Below, one piece after another: positions 17,152 to 26,749 of a stretch of DNA of 64,000 nt. Made by a program: the position numbers and the translations under genes. Under the pieces are notes generated by a model that ran no database searches, was not told the DNA's origin, and worked only from the letters and a program-made list of their open reading frames with translations. The stretch's first letter is position 1, and every line of letters begins with the position of its first letter. The DNA lies in assembly GCA_963696025.1 (NCBI GenBank), contig CAVOII010000009.1, positions 248,001-312,000 of the forward strand. Direction: 5' to 3'. The DNA comes from JABCYV01 sp963696025 (GTDB lineage Bacteria > Acidobacteriota > Terriglobia > Terriglobales > Acidobacteriaceae).

Positions 17152-19674
17152 GTGAAACACCTCTTTTTCTTTGCATTGATCAGCGCAGTTTCAGCCTTGG
17201 CGCAGATGCCAACTATTCCAGCGCAGGATTCCTTACCGCCACTGCCTCACTTCCCTTTTCAGGTTCGAAGTCCGATCTTGATCGTCCGCGAGGCCGAGTG
17301 TTCCAAACCATTTTCTGTGATTGGTCCGCGGGGCGCGATTCTAGGTCAGCAGGACGGAACGTACGAAGCTTGGATCTTCCCGTGGAAGATCTTCAGCAAC
17401 CTGCGAATCACCGCCGAGATGAAGGACTACCCCGTACCGATCGAGCTGAATGAACACGCTGCAACCATCGAGGTCGAGCCCGATCATACGACCATCACCT
17501 TCTCCCACGCCAATTTCACGGTGCGGGAAATTCTCCTCGCTCCCCAGAAACCGCCCGAAGGCGCAGGGGTCCTGGCTTTCTACCAGATCAAATCTGTACG
17601 ACCGATGACGCTTACCTTCCATTTCACTCCGGAGATGAAGCGCATGTGGCCGGCACCGTCGGATGATCGTCCCTCGCCGGAATGGGTGAAGTTGCAGAAG
17701 AGCGGCTTTTATGTGCTGCACCTCAACTTTCCGGAGCACGCAGCTGCTCTTGCCATGCCGGAGAGCGAGCCGGGAATTTTAGCGCCTTATCAGGAACGAC
17801 CGAAGACGTATCCGCTGGAGTTCGTACTGCACTTCGACCCGGCATCGGACTCCGACAAGGTCTTCCCTCTTTTAGTAGTGACCGGTGACACCACAGCCGA
17901 GTCGGTTACGCCTGCTTTGGCGCAGAAACTGCGCCTTTTGGAAGACACGTTCACATCGCTTTTTCAAGACAGTCAAACCTATTACGTGAACTTTCTGCGC
18001 GACCACCTCAGCATCAAAACGCCCGAGGAACAATTCAATCAGGCCTTCGCATGGGCCGAGTTGGCGATCGAACAGCTGCAAGTCCAAACCACACCCTCGC
18101 ACGACGAAAACGCTCTGGTTGCGGGTTTCTACTCTTCCGGAGCTTCAGCGCGTCCCGGCTTCGGATGGTATTTTGGGCGTGACGCGTTGTGGACCCTGTA
18201 CGCGGTGGACAGCTTTGGGGATTTTCAGCTCAGCCGGGATGAACTCGAATTTCTGATTCGCCGGCAACGTGCCGATGGCAAGATTATGCATGAGTGGTCT
18301 CAAACCGCCGATCTGGTGGACTGGAAGAGTCTTCCATACGAATTTGCGTCGGCGGACGCCACACCTCTGTTCCTCATGGCTACGGATGACTACCTCAAGA
18401 TCAGTGGCGATGAGGCGTTTGTTCGATCTCACTGGGAAGCCCTGGAGCGAGCATGGAACTTCGAGAGATCCCACGACTCTGACGGCGATGGGATTTACGA
18501 AAACACCGAAGGATCGGGCTGGGTGGAATCTTGGCCACCCGGAATGCCTCACCAGGAGATATATTTGGCAGCGTTGGACCAGCAGGCAAGTACGTCTTTC
18601 GCGGACCTGGCGCGCATCTCAGGACATGCTCAAGAAGCTTCAGATGCTGCCCAGCGCGCTGCTCACATCGAACAGCAGATCGAGAAAGAATACTACCTCC
18701 AAGACGTGGATTTTTATGCGTTTAGCCGAAATGCAAATGGCACGACCGACTCCAGTGCGACGATTTATCCGGCGGTTGCGGCCTGGGATGGGACATTGAG
18801 ACTGCAGCACGCCGCCTCGATGCACAGCCGTTGGGCTTCCGGGGAATTCTCGACCGACTGGGGCACACGAGACCTAAGCTCCGCCGCAAGCTTTTACGAT
18901 CCGATCAGCTATCACCAGGGCACAGTATGGCCGCTATTCACCGGATGGGTATCGCTCTCGGAATATCGCAACGGACGCAGCCTCTCCGGTTTTTCTCATC
19001 TAATGCAGAATGCCGATCTCACGTGGTCGCAGGACTTGGGGGCCATCACCGAGTTGCTTTCGGGTGAGTTCTTTCAGCCGTTGGGGCGCAGCACGTCTCA
19101 TCAGCTCTGGTCTTCGGCAATGGTAATCTCGCCGACAGTGCGCGGACTCTTTGGCTTGGAGTGGAACGCCAGTCGAAACACGATCACCGTTACTCCAAAT
19201 CTCCCAGCGAATTGGGATGAGGCGGAACTTGATCATGTGCCGCTCGGAGTTACCTCCATCGACCTTGTCATGAGGCGAGTGGGGGGAACACTGGCGATAC
19301 ACGCGACCGGAGCCGGAACGTCGACATTGCATCTAGAGTCGCACCTTCCCGGATCGAAGGTAGCGGGAGCCGTATTGCAGATTCCGTTGCCCGCCGTCGA
19401 AGTGGGCATCCCGCATGGCCTGCCAGAGCCGGGATCAACTACATCCCAAATGAAGGTGCTGGATCAGCAGACATCGGCTCACTCTCTAACGCTGAAACTT
19501 GCGGCTCCAGCGAACAGTCAGCAGAGCATTTTCCTTCGAATCAACGATGCGAAGGCGAAAGTGCACTCCAATGATCTCGAGATCCCGACCGATCACAAGC
19601 CGTTGTACAAAATCCAGATCAGCTTTCCTCAGGGCAGTGGATACGTGGAACGGACTGTGAGTATCCACTGGTAA
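17152..19674 (+). CDS. Secreted six-hairpin glycosidase-like protein (paralogue 2)
   Basis: 840 residues, GTG start directly after the CRTAC1 stop codon, with a short signal peptide (about 1-18, ending SALAQ). Layout: N-terminal beta domain (about 40-280), an (alpha/alpha)6 barrel (about 290-680) and a C-terminal beta domain. Catalytic-type acidic positions include Asp344 in GRDALW, Glu381 in HEWSQ and Glu459 in WVESWPPG. The GRDALW block resembles amylo-alpha-1,6-glucosidase/GH15-type enzymes, so an exo-glucosidase or debranching activity is the best guess. It is a full-length paralogue of the 7945 gene and, unlike it, keeps the Arg in the RDAL motif. Co-transcription with the CRTAC1 gene is likely. 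Confidence 0.82.
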   Translation: MKHLFFFALISAVSALAQMPTIPAQDSLPPLPHFPFQVRSPILIVREAECSKPFSVIGPRGAILGQQDGTYEAWIFPWKIFSNLRITAEMKDYPVPIELNEHAATIEVEPDHTTITFSHANFTVREILLAPQKPPEGAGVLAFYQIKSVRPMTLTFHFTPEMKRMWPAPSDDRPSPEWVKLQKSGFYVLHLNFPEHAAALAMPESEPGILAPYQERPKTYPLEFVLHFDPASDSDKVFPLLVVTGDTTAESVTPALAQKLRLLEDTFTSLFQDSQTYYVNFLRDHLSIKTPEEQFNQAFAWAELAIEQLQVQTTPSHDENALVAGFYSSGASARPGFGWYFGRDALWTLYAVDSFGDFQLSRDELEFLIRRQRADGKIMHEWSQTADLVDWKSLPYEFASADATPLFLMATDDYLKISGDEAFVRSHWEALERAWNFERSHDSDGDGIYENTEGSGWVESWPPGMPHQEIYLAALDQQASTSFADLARISGHAQEASDAAQRAAHIEQQIEKEYYLQDVDFYAFSRNANGTTDSSATIYPAVAAWDGTLRLQHAASMHSRWASGEFSTDWGTRDLSSAASFYDPISYHQGTVWPLFTGWVSLSEYRNGRSLSGFSHLMQNADLTWSQDLGAITELLSGEFFQPLGRSTSHQLWSSAMVISPTVRGLFGLEWNASRNTITVTPNLPANWDEAELDHVPLGVTSIDLVMRRVGGTLAIHATGAGTSTLHLESHLPGSKVAGAVLQIPLPAVEVGIPHGLPEPGSTTSQMKVLDQQTSAHSLTLKLAAPANSQQSIFLRINDAKAKVHSNDLEIPTDHKPLYKIQISFPQGSGYVERTVSIHW

Positions 19675-19750
19675 ACCCATTCGACACACAAGAAGTTGCC
19701 GGCGCGAAGGTGGCAGCACGATCCGCAGGATTACCTTCGAAAATCCTCTG

Positions 19751-21214
19751 CTATTGCCAACCGCCGCCTAGAGCCTGGTAGAGCTGGACCAGAGCAAGGA
19801 GCTCGTTGCCCTGCGCTTGCGCCAGTCCTAGCTCCGCCGAAAACGAGTTTGTCTCGTTGGTCAGCACCTCTAAGTAATCCGTCGTCCCCGCCTTAAAGCG
19901 CACTTCTGACAGGTGGGCAGCGTCCTGGGCTGATTCGAGCAGGTGTTCCTGCTGAATACGGAACTCACGATCTTTGCGATATGCGACTAGCGCGTTCGAT
20001 ACATCCCGGAATGCGCCTTGGATGGTCTGTTGGTAAGACAGGGCGAATTGCTCGCGCTGTGCCTCGGTAAGACGAACATTGTTCTTGAGCCTGCCACCCT
20101 CGAAGATTGGCTGAGTGAAAGAAGCGGCCAGGTTCCATGCGCCAGCCGGGCCAGTGAAGAGGTTTGTAAGCGCTGGACTCTCGTAGCCGGCCGTTCCTGT
20201 AAGCGAGATCTGAGGAAAGTAAGCTGCCCGGGCCACGCCGATCCCTGCGTTTGCGGAAATCAGGTTCTGCTCCGCTTCGCGGACATCTGGCCGCCGCTCC
20301 AGCAATGATGAGGGAAGTCCAGCGGGAACCTCCGGAGAATGCGGTTGTTCGGTCAGTTTTAGTCCTCGAGGGACATCGCCAGGATTGCTTCCTATCAGGA
20401 TGCTAATGGCGTTTTCCTGCAGAGCAATCTGGCGCTCAAGGTCAGGGACTTCGGTAGCAGCCGTGTACACCAACTGCTCGGATTGCCGGACGTCCAACAA
20501 CGAGTTGATTCCATGTTGCTCGAGAGTTTGTGTCAACTGCAAGGAATCGGTACGCGAAGCTAAGGTGCGCTTTGAAATCTCGAGTTCGAGATCCAGTTCG
20601 CGAAGCTCAAAATAGGAAGTTGCCAGATTGGCGACCAGAGTGGCGATGACTTCCTTTTGGGCCCACTGGTTAGCCAGCAGTGTGGCCCGCGCCGCCTGGG
20701 TCGCGCGGCGATACCTTCCCCAAAAGTCCAGATTCCAGGCGGCCGACGCCGTCAGCTCCCCCTGCGTTATCTCATAAGAAGGAATTGGTCCTATCTTCGG
20801 ATTCTGTTGACTGATGATGTTGCCACCAGCACTCAAAGAGGGAAGCTGATCGGCGCGGGTGATCCCCAGCTGCGCCCGCGCTTCGAGAACTCGAGTCGCG
20901 GCGATACGCACATCGTAGTTATTCTTCAGGGCCGTACGAATCAGAGCCTGGAGTTCACGATCCTGGAAAACGTCCCACCACTTCTCGTCACTTAACGATT
21001 GCGCAGGCGATTCGGTTTTCGACGGCTCAGGCTTTGCTGGCTCGGACGGGGGATTTGCGCTGGCCTGTGAATCGGCGCTCGCACCCCGATAAGTGCCTGG
21101 AACATCGACGGCCGGTCGCTTATAGTTGGGGCCGACCGCGCAGCCGATCAGCCCAGTTACGGCGAGCAGAAGGCCAAGAAAAGAGAAATACCGACGCACT
21201 GCATTTTGACCCAT
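19751..21214 (-). CDS. RND efflux outer-membrane factor (NodT/OprM family lipoprotein)
   Basis: About 487 residues. From ATG 21214 the N-terminus is a lipoprotein signal with lipobox LIGC (Cys25), followed by the family signature VGPNYKRP. Two TolC-like repeats follow, with long coiled-coil helices (RAQLGITRADQLPSLSAGG; AAYFPQISLTGTAG). A GGAG nine bases upstream supports 21214; ATG 21229 is an alternative that would overlap the pump gene. The protein trimerises to form the outer-membrane duct of a tripartite efflux pump. It is the last gene of an apparent STAS, sigma-like, adaptor, pump, OMF operon and begins 4 bp after the pump's stop codon. Confidence 0.93.
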   Translation of the reverse strand: MGQNAVRRYFSFLGLLLAVTGLIGCAVGPNYKRPAVDVPGTYRGASADSQASANPPSEPAKPEPSKTESPAQSLSDEKWWDVFQDRELQALIRTALKNNYDVRIAATRVLEARAQLGITRADQLPSLSAGGNIISQQNPKIGPIPSYEITQGELTASAAWNLDFWGRYRRATQAARATLLANQWAQKEVIATLVANLATSYFELRELDLELEISKRTLASRTDSLQLTQTLEQHGINSLLDVRQSEQLVYTAATEVPDLERQIALQENAISILIGSNPGDVPRGLKLTEQPHSPEVPAGLPSSLLERRPDVREAEQNLISANAGIGVARAAYFPQISLTGTAGYESPALTNLFTGPAGAWNLAASFTQPIFEGGRLKNNVRLTEAQREQFALSYQQTIQGAFRDVSNALVAYRKDREFRIQQEHLLESAQDAAHLSEVRFKAGTTDYLEVLTNETNSFSAELGLAQAQGNELLALVQLYQALGGGWQ

Positions 21215-21218
21215 GCAA

Positions 21219-24200
21219 CTAATCTCCATTTCCTTCCTGTAGGGCAAAAGCCGGACTCTCCACGGGCGCGGGCTCGCGAGTGGAGCGCAGGAAAGGCACT
21301 CGATCCAGCACTTTCTCCTGGAATTCTTCCAGATAGAGATAGATCGCCGGGGTCACAAACAGCGTAATGAACTGCGAGACGACCAGTCCTCCGACTACTA
21401 CCATGCCGAGCGGCCGGCGAGAGGATCCGTCGGCACCATAGCCCAGCGCAATCGGAAGAGCACCCAGCAGCGCCGCGGCCGTCGTCATCATGATCGGCCG
21501 AAAACGCTCCATGCTGGCGTCGTGAATTGCCTGCTCGTCTTCTATTCCCTGGCGAACGCGCTGCTCGGCGAAGTCGACGATCATGATTCCATTCTTTTTT
21601 ACAATGCCCATCAGCATGAACATTCCGATGTAGGCATAGAGCGAAGCTTCTGCGCCAAACAGCCAGAGCGTCATCAGGCCTCCGAGCAGCGCCACGGGCA
21701 AGGACGAAAGCACGGTGATCGGGTGCAGGTAGCTCTCGTAGAGAATTGCAAGAATCACATACATGACGAATACAGCCACCAACATCAGGATGGCCAGATC
21801 AGAAACCGTGTTGCGGAACGTCAGAGCCTCGCCTTGCAGCGCTCCCTGCACGCCCGGCGGCAAAATTTCTTTTGCGGCTTGTTCCACGAACTCGGTTGCC
21901 GAGCCAATGGCGTAGCCGGGCTTTAAGTTGAAGAACATGGTTACGCTGGTGAATTGATTAATGTGGTTGACTGCCTGAGGGCCAATGACCGCATGCCAAC
22001 TGGTAACGGCATTGAGAGGAACCATCCGCTGGCCATCGTCGCTCTTGATGTAGAGTTTGCTCAAATCCTCGGGCGCGGAACGTTGGTTATCGGCGACCTC
22101 GAGAATCACCTGGTACTGGTCCGTCGCCTTCTTGATGAGATAGCTGTAGTTCTGAGAGTAGGCGTCATGCAAAAGGGTCAGAATCCGGGTCTCCGACACA
22201 CCGTAAAGTTTCGCCTGCTCGCGCAGAATGTCGACCTGCAGATTCGGTGTGTGATTGTAAAGATCGGAATTCACGAACAGGAATCCGGGATACTGGTGCA
22301 TCTTCGCCATCATCTTGTCGGCGGTGGAGTACACCTCATTGGGATCGATGCCGGAAAGAGCATATGCGAATTGCCCTTGCGCATTGGCAGTGGCGCCGGT
22401 ACTGATCTCCAGCGCCGGATTGGGCTGCAGAAAAGCCATCGCGCCGGGAATTGTGGCAGCGATCCCGCCCATTAGCTCTCCCGCCACTTGAGCTATCGGA
22501 TGACGCTGCGACGGCTCCTTGAGAAAGGCAATCAGGAATGCCTGATTCGAGCCGAGAAACGACGCATTCCCGCTCATGGTGAAAGTGCTGCGCACCGCGG
22601 GATTCGCCTTCATAATCTTTTCCGCCTGGGTTTGGTAGGCTTTCATTTGGTCAGGGGATGACCCTTCCTGGGCCACCAGCACGCCACGGATAAACGAACT
22701 GTCCCCTACCGGCAGGAATGACTTCGGCACGGCATAAACGAAATATGCGGTTCCGGCAAGGCAGACCACCCAGGTCACGGCTGAAATCCAGCGATTGCGC
22801 AGGAAGAACCAAAGCCACCGCCCGTAAACATCCAGCACCCGGTGTTCGACGGCGCCGAAGGCGCGCTCCATCCAGGTTTTCTTAGCTCCCGCCCCGCGAT
22901 CGGCGAGCAATCTCGAGGTCATCAAGGGCGTGAGGGTGAGAGAAACGATTCCACTAGCCAGAATGGAGATCACGATGGTGATCGAGAATTCGCGGAAGAT
23001 GCGCCCCATCAGCCCGCTCATGAAGACGAGGGGAATGAAGACGGCGGCCAGTGAGAGCGTCATCGCTAAGATCGTGAAACTGATTTCTTTCGCCGACTCA
23101 ATCGAGGCATCCAGTGCGCTCAGTCCTCCCTCCATCAGCCGCACCGTGTTTTCCAGAAACACGATGGCGTCATCGACCAGAAAGCCGATCGCCAGCGTGA
23201 GCGCCATCAACGATAGGTTGTCGAGGCTGTATCCAAGGATTTTCATCGAGACGAAAGTCAGCAACAGCGACAAGGGAAGAGCGACGGCAGGAATCAACGT
23301 GTCGGTTGCCCGTCCCAAGAAGACAAAAATCACCATGACCACCAGGATGAAGGCAATGTAGAGGGTTGTCTGAACGTCTTTTATGCCGCCCACGATGGTT
23401 TGCGAGCGGTCGTAAGCGGGCACAATCAAAACGGAGTTGGGTAGTTGAGACTGAATGTTGGGCAGAATGCTCCGCACCGACTGCGCCACTTCGACTGCAT
23501 TTACGCCCGCACGCCGAAATACGGCGACCACCACGGTTGCGCCGGGTTGCGGATAGCCTCGCACCCAAAAGCGCATGTCGATGCGCTCGTCCTGCACGCT
23601 CTGTTTGGCCGCTGCAACGTCCTTCAGATAAACCGGCGCGCCGTTGCTTTGTCCGACGATGAGCCCGTTGTATTGGTCTGCGGTGGTGAGTTGCCCCTGT
23701 GGCTGCAGCAGGAAAGTGCGGTGCGGTCCGTCGAACTGTCCCGCGCCGGTGTATGCGGTACCGTTTTTGATGGCATTGGTAAGATCTTCAAGTGTGATGC
23801 TGCGGACCGCCATCGCCGAGGGATCGGCTTTGATCCGGACTGCCGATTGGGTGCCATACACAGCAACCTGGCTGACGCCGGGCAGAATGCTGATGCGTTC
23901 CCCTACCTGCGTATTAGCGAAGTCGTAGAGCTGACCTTCCGTGGCGGTGTCGCTAACCAGCGCAATGTACATGATCGGCTGGTCGTTGGGATTCGTTTTC
24001 GTGAAGGTGGGAGGGCTGGGCAGATCGACAGGGAGCTGGCCTTGCGCTCGAGTGATTGCGGCTTGAACGTCGGTCGCGGCTCCGTCGAGGCTCTTGTTAA
24101 GATCGAACTGCAACACGAAACTGGAGTGCCCCTGGCCGTTGTTCGACGTGACCAGTTCCAGGCCCGGAATCTGCATGAACTGGCGCTCCAGCGGGGTGGC

Positions 24201-24389
24201 CACGTTGTTCGCCATCGTCTCTGGGGTCGCGCCCGGATAATTTACCTGCACCTGGATGACGGGGTAGTCAATCGCAGGCAGGTCGCTTACCGGAAGCCCA
24301 AAGTAGGCCAGCACTCCAAACAGGACCACGGAAACCGTCAGCGCAACCGTCATCACTGGACGGCGAATGAAAACTTCGGAGAGATTCAC
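21219..24389 (-). CDS. RND multidrug efflux permease (HAE1/MdtBC-like)
   Basis: 1056 residues, the usual AcrB/MdtB length. It starts NLSEVFIRRPVMTV, and twelve transmembrane segments in two groups around two large periplasmic loops are evident. The proton-relay acid pair is present in GFLVDDAIVFLE (about residue 405). The C-terminal half carries the conserved GADGSSRRPLG segment. It exports drugs or metabolites using the proton gradient. Its GTG start overlaps the adaptor's TGA by four bases (GTGA), indicating translational coupling. Expression probably depends on the sigma54-type signals upstream of the STAS gene. The substrate is unknown. Confidence 0.96.
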   Translation of the reverse strand: MNLSEVFIRRPVMTVALTVSVVLFGVLAYFGLPVSDLPAIDYPVIQVQVNYPGATPETMANNVATPLERQFMQIPGLELVTSNNGQGHSSFVLQFDLNKSLDGAATDVQAAITRAQGQLPVDLPSPPTFTKTNPNDQPIMYIALVSDTATEGQLYDFANTQVGERISILPGVSQVAVYGTQSAVRIKADPSAMAVRSITLEDLTNAIKNGTAYTGAGQFDGPHRTFLLQPQGQLTTADQYNGLIVGQSNGAPVYLKDVAAAKQSVQDERIDMRFWVRGYPQPGATVVVAVFRRAGVNAVEVAQSVRSILPNIQSQLPNSVLIVPAYDRSQTIVGGIKDVQTTLYIAFILVVMVIFVFLGRATDTLIPAVALPLSLLLTFVSMKILGYSLDNLSLMALTLAIGFLVDDAIVFLENTVRLMEGGLSALDASIESAKEISFTILAMTLSLAAVFIPLVFMSGLMGRIFREFSITIVISILASGIVSLTLTPLMTSRLLADRGAGAKKTWMERAFGAVEHRVLDVYGRWLWFFLRNRWISAVTWVVCLAGTAYFVYAVPKSFLPVGDSSFIRGVLVAQEGSSPDQMKAYQTQAEKIMKANPAVRSTFTMSGNASFLGSNQAFLIAFLKEPSQRHPIAQVAGELMGGIAATIPGAMAFLQPNPALEISTGATANAQGQFAYALSGIDPNEVYSTADKMMAKMHQYPGFLFVNSDLYNHTPNLQVDILREQAKLYGVSETRILTLLHDAYSQNYSYLIKKATDQYQVILEVADNQRSAPEDLSKLYIKSDDGQRMVPLNAVTSWHAVIGPQAVNHINQFTSVTMFFNLKPGYAIGSATEFVEQAAKEILPPGVQGALQGEALTFRNTVSDLAILMLVAVFVMYVILAILYESYLHPITVLSSLPVALLGGLMTLWLFGAEASLYAYIGMFMLMGIVKKNGIMIVDFAEQRVRQGIEDEQAIHDASMERFRPIMMTTAAALLGALPIALGYGADGSSRRPLGMVVVGGLVVSQFITLFVTPAIYLYLEEFQEKVLDRVPFLRSTREPAPVESPAFALQEGNGD

Positions 24390-25555
24390 GACTGGCCTCC
24401 CAGGGCCCGGTTAGTCTTGCCGTCAGCATTCGAAGCTGGCATAGCGGGAGAACCGGCATCGATCCGCACTTTGCCTCCTGGTCGAACCAGCATTTGGCCC
24501 GCGAGCACGATACGCTCATTCGCGGCAACCCCTTCCGTCACGACGACATCGTCGCCTTGGCGTTGTCCCAGCTTCACGGGGCGGAGTTCCGCGGTGTCAT
24601 CCGGTTTCACTACGTAAACGAACGGCCCTTGCTGGCTGATCTGCGTGGCCTGACTGGGAATCAACACTGCGCCTTTTTCTGTACTCAAAACGAGTTTCAC
24701 ATCGACGAATTGACCGGGCCAGAAGTGGTGGTCCGGGTTACTCATCGTGGCCCGTAAGTTAACCGTGCCGCTACCGTTCTGAACGGCGTTGTCCAGAAAT
24801 TCAACACGTCCAGGTCTGGCCGCGCTCTCCTGGTCTGAAGGAAGGCGAACCGCTGCTTTCAATGTCCCGCTCGACATCTGTTTCTGAACTGGCGGAAGGT
24901 CGCTCTCCGTGATGGTGAAATTCGCATAAATGGGATCTAACCGCTGGATCGAGAGCAGCGACGTAGCGTTTGGCTGGACTACGTTTCCCACGTCGACCAG
25001 ACGGGCGCCCGCCCGGCCGTCGATGGGAGAATGAATGTAGCAGTACTCGAGATTCAGCTTCGCGGTTTCAAGCGCCGCTTCGGCAGCTTCCACCTGGGCC
25101 TGATCGACATCAACTGTGTTTTTCTTGGTGTCGTAATCTTGCTTGGAGATGGCCCGGGCACCGATAACCTCCTCGTCGCGGGCGAATTGGATCCTGGCAA
25201 GATCGAGTGCCGCCTTCGCCTGTGCGAGGTTTGCTTGAGCCGAGTCGAGCTGTGCTTTATAGGGACGAGGATCAACCACAAACAGAAGCTGTCCCTTCCT
25301 GAGGTTTTCGCCATCCTGAAAATGGCGCTCGACGATGCGACCGCCGACTTGCGGCGTCACTATGACCGACTCGAACGCAGCATTTCGACCGATTTCGTCC
25401 AGGTATCTAGGGACATCATGGGCCGTCGCCTTGACCACCGTGACTAGTGGTGCCGGCGTGGCGGGTGCTGCTTGAACGTGGTCTCTGTTGCACGCCACTG
25501 CCGTCAACAGAGTGAGCACCAAGGGAGCCAGTGTTAGATACCCGCTGCGAAACAT
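24386..25555 (-). CDS. RND efflux periplasmic adaptor (membrane fusion protein)
   Basis: About 389 residues from ATG 25555, with GGGAG nine bases upstream. The leader ends in a lipobox (TAVAC, Cys22), so it is a lipid-anchored periplasmic adaptor like AcrA/MdtA. Order: barrel-sandwich half (VTPQVGGRIVERHFQDGENLRKGQLLF), alpha-helical hairpin with repeated AQANLAQAKAALDLA heptads (about 95-175), second lipoyl half (YCYIHSPIDGRAGARLVDVGNVV), then beta-barrel and membrane-proximal domains. It links the pump to the outer-membrane factor. An upstream in-frame start at 25597 would displace the lipobox and is less likely. Confidence 0.95.
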   Translation of the reverse strand: MFRSGYLTLAPLVLTLLTAVACNRDHVQAAPATPAPLVTVVKATAHDVPRYLDEIGRNAAFESVIVTPQVGGRIVERHFQDGENLRKGQLLFVVDPRPYKAQLDSAQANLAQAKAALDLARIQFARDEEVIGARAISKQDYDTKKNTVDVDQAQVEAAEAALETAKLNLEYCYIHSPIDGRAGARLVDVGNVVQPNATSLLSIQRLDPIYANFTITESDLPPVQKQMSSGTLKAAVRLPSDQESAARPGRVEFLDNAVQNGSGTVNLRATMSNPDHHFWPGQFVDVKLVLSTEKGAVLIPSQATQISQQGPFVYVVKPDDTAELRPVKLGQRQGDDVVVTEGVAANERIVLAGQMLVRPGGKVRIDAGSPAMPASNADGKTNRALGGQS

Positions 25556-25611
25556 AATGTGAGCTCCCAATATAGTTTTCATTGCCATCCTGATCATAAG
25601 AAGCCTCGGTT

Positions 25612-26211
25612 CTATGCCGAGACAGGCAGCGGCGAAGTGGCTGCCAGCTGGGTTGCGGATTTAGAGTTTTCCGGCAGCGCTTTATCCGAATTGATACGAA
25701 TCAGCCTGCTGCGCGACTCCGCTGCATCGCCGATCTGCCGCAGCGCGCGAGTTCGTGCGGCAAACACATCGGCGGCAGAGCAGCCGAGCAGAAGTGAGCA
25801 TTCCTGATCGGAGTAGTGTTCGAGCACCGAAACCACGAAAGCAAAGCGCTCGAATGCTGGGAGGTCAACAATTCCGGCGATTTCTGTGGGAGTCGCGGCA
25901 TGACCGGCGCCGCGATCCGACGGAGAGCCTGCCACGCTATCGTCGGTTGGCTGCGGCTTGATCATGTGAATCGCGTTCAGAATGATCGTTCGCCGGGCCC
26001 AGGATTGTGCCCACTCCTTAAACACCGGATTGCCTTTCGCAGAGTCGTCCAAGCCGCGGACAAAACATTTCTCAGCCATTGACTGGTCCCCGGTCAGCAA
26101 AAACGACAGCAGGTACAAACGGTTCATGTCCTTCTCGAAGATCCGGCAGAAATCCGCCCTCGTTGCATATGCCATCAGTTGCTGGTTTGCGATCTTCTTT
26201 GTATTGAGCAT
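25612..26211 (-). CDS. Sigma-70-like (ECF-type) regulatory protein, divergent
   Basis: About 199 residues from ATG 26211, which has GGAGGG five bases upstream. The N-terminal half resembles sigma region 2 (FCRIFEKDMNRLYLLSFLLTGD, then AEKCFVRGL). The C-terminal half resembles region 4 (ERFAFVVSVLEHYSDQECSLLLGCSAADVFAARTRALRQI), a helix-turn-helix typical of ECF sigma factors. The region 2 promoter-melting motif is poorly conserved and the tail is low-complexity, so it may be a sigma-like regulator rather than an active sigma factor. It lies between the STAS gene and the RND adaptor, co-directional. No anti-sigma gene is adjacent; the STAS protein is the only nearby partner candidate. Confidence 0.75.
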   Translation of the reverse strand: MLNTKKIANQQLMAYATRADFCRIFEKDMNRLYLLSFLLTGDQSMAEKCFVRGLDDSAKGNPVFKEWAQSWARRTIILNAIHMIKPQPTDDSVAGSPSDRGAGHAATPTEIAGIVDLPAFERFAFVVSVLEHYSDQECSLLLGCSAADVFAARTRALRQIGDAAESRSRLIRINSDKALPENSKSATQLAATSPLPVSA

Positions 26212-26322
26212 GTGCCCTCCGTCCTTCACCAGATAGACGTTTGAACTTGTTGGAAATCGACAACCAAAGTGCACCAGTTGATGTTTTTCAGCGTTTTTTC
26301 GTTTTGTTGGCTCGAATCTGCT

Positions 26323-26610
26323 TCACGGCATGCATCGGCATATTCGTGCGAGCTTCCGCAGCACGTGCTTCGTAAGGACGTCCCCGCAGGAAAATTTCGC
26401 CCCATCTCTCATCAGCCCGAAAAGGGTGTTCTCTCCATCCGGGCTAATAAAAGTTATGTTGGTTAGATCGATCACTAACTTTCGCCCCTGAAGTTGTTGC
26501 CTGGCGCCCCTCCAGGCACTCTCCACTTCCGCGGTCCAGGGAGGAACCAACTTGCCTTCCAGAACCAACCTCCGCTGGTTGTTCGTCTCGACGATGGACA
26601 TTTTGAACAT
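26323..26610 (-). CDS. STAS-like (anti-sigma-antagonist-type) small protein
   Basis: 95 residues. The pattern RRLVLEGKLVPPW, then QGRKLVIDLTNITFISPDGENTL, matches a STAS fold: beta strand, helix, beta strand and then the loop where SpoIIAA has its phospho-serine (here SPDGENT). Similar small STAS proteins regulate sigma factors or transporters by partner switching. It heads the apparent RND operon, about 110 bp before the sigma-like gene. A candidate sigma54 promoter lies 43-59 bp upstream of its ATG, and the regulator's candidate operator lies farther upstream. The start is ATG 26610 or ATG 26601. The STAS call rests on secondary-structure pattern and is moderately sure. Confidence 0.7.
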   Translation of the reverse strand: MFKMSIVETNNQRRLVLEGKLVPPWTAEVESAWRGARQQLQGRKLVIDLTNITFISPDGENTLFGLMRDGAKFSCGDVLTKHVLRKLARICRCMP

Positions 26611-26652
26611 TCCGCAACGTCTTCTGGGCAGATAAGCTCCATTCGGGGTATT

Positions 26653-26669
26653 GGCAATGCAGAGTCCAA
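26653..26669 (-). promoter_or_regulatory. Candidate sigma54 (-24/-12) promoter of the STAS-RND operon
   Basis: On the minus strand this reads TTGGACTCTGCATTGCC. The invariant GG (-24) and GC (-12) have the exact ten-base spacing, and the TTGG and TTGC blocks match the sigma54 consensus; the CAC after the -24 GG is missing and the last base is C rather than A/T. Transcription would begin about 30 bases before the STAS start codon. Two weaker GG-N10-GC pairs overlap the same stretch. The call gains weight from the adjacent sigma54 activator gene and the upstream dyad. Confidence 0.5.
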
Positions 26670-26749
26670 ACCGACTCGCTTGTGTCGTTCCTGTAAGTCG
26701 CTGAATTGGATAGAGAAGAGAAAATCGTCGTGGTGACTATGTCGTGGAG

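Noticed and set aside
23445..24617. A 390-codon open frame antisense to the RND pump
   Set aside because: Composition shadow of the pump gene; the pump has all family motifs.
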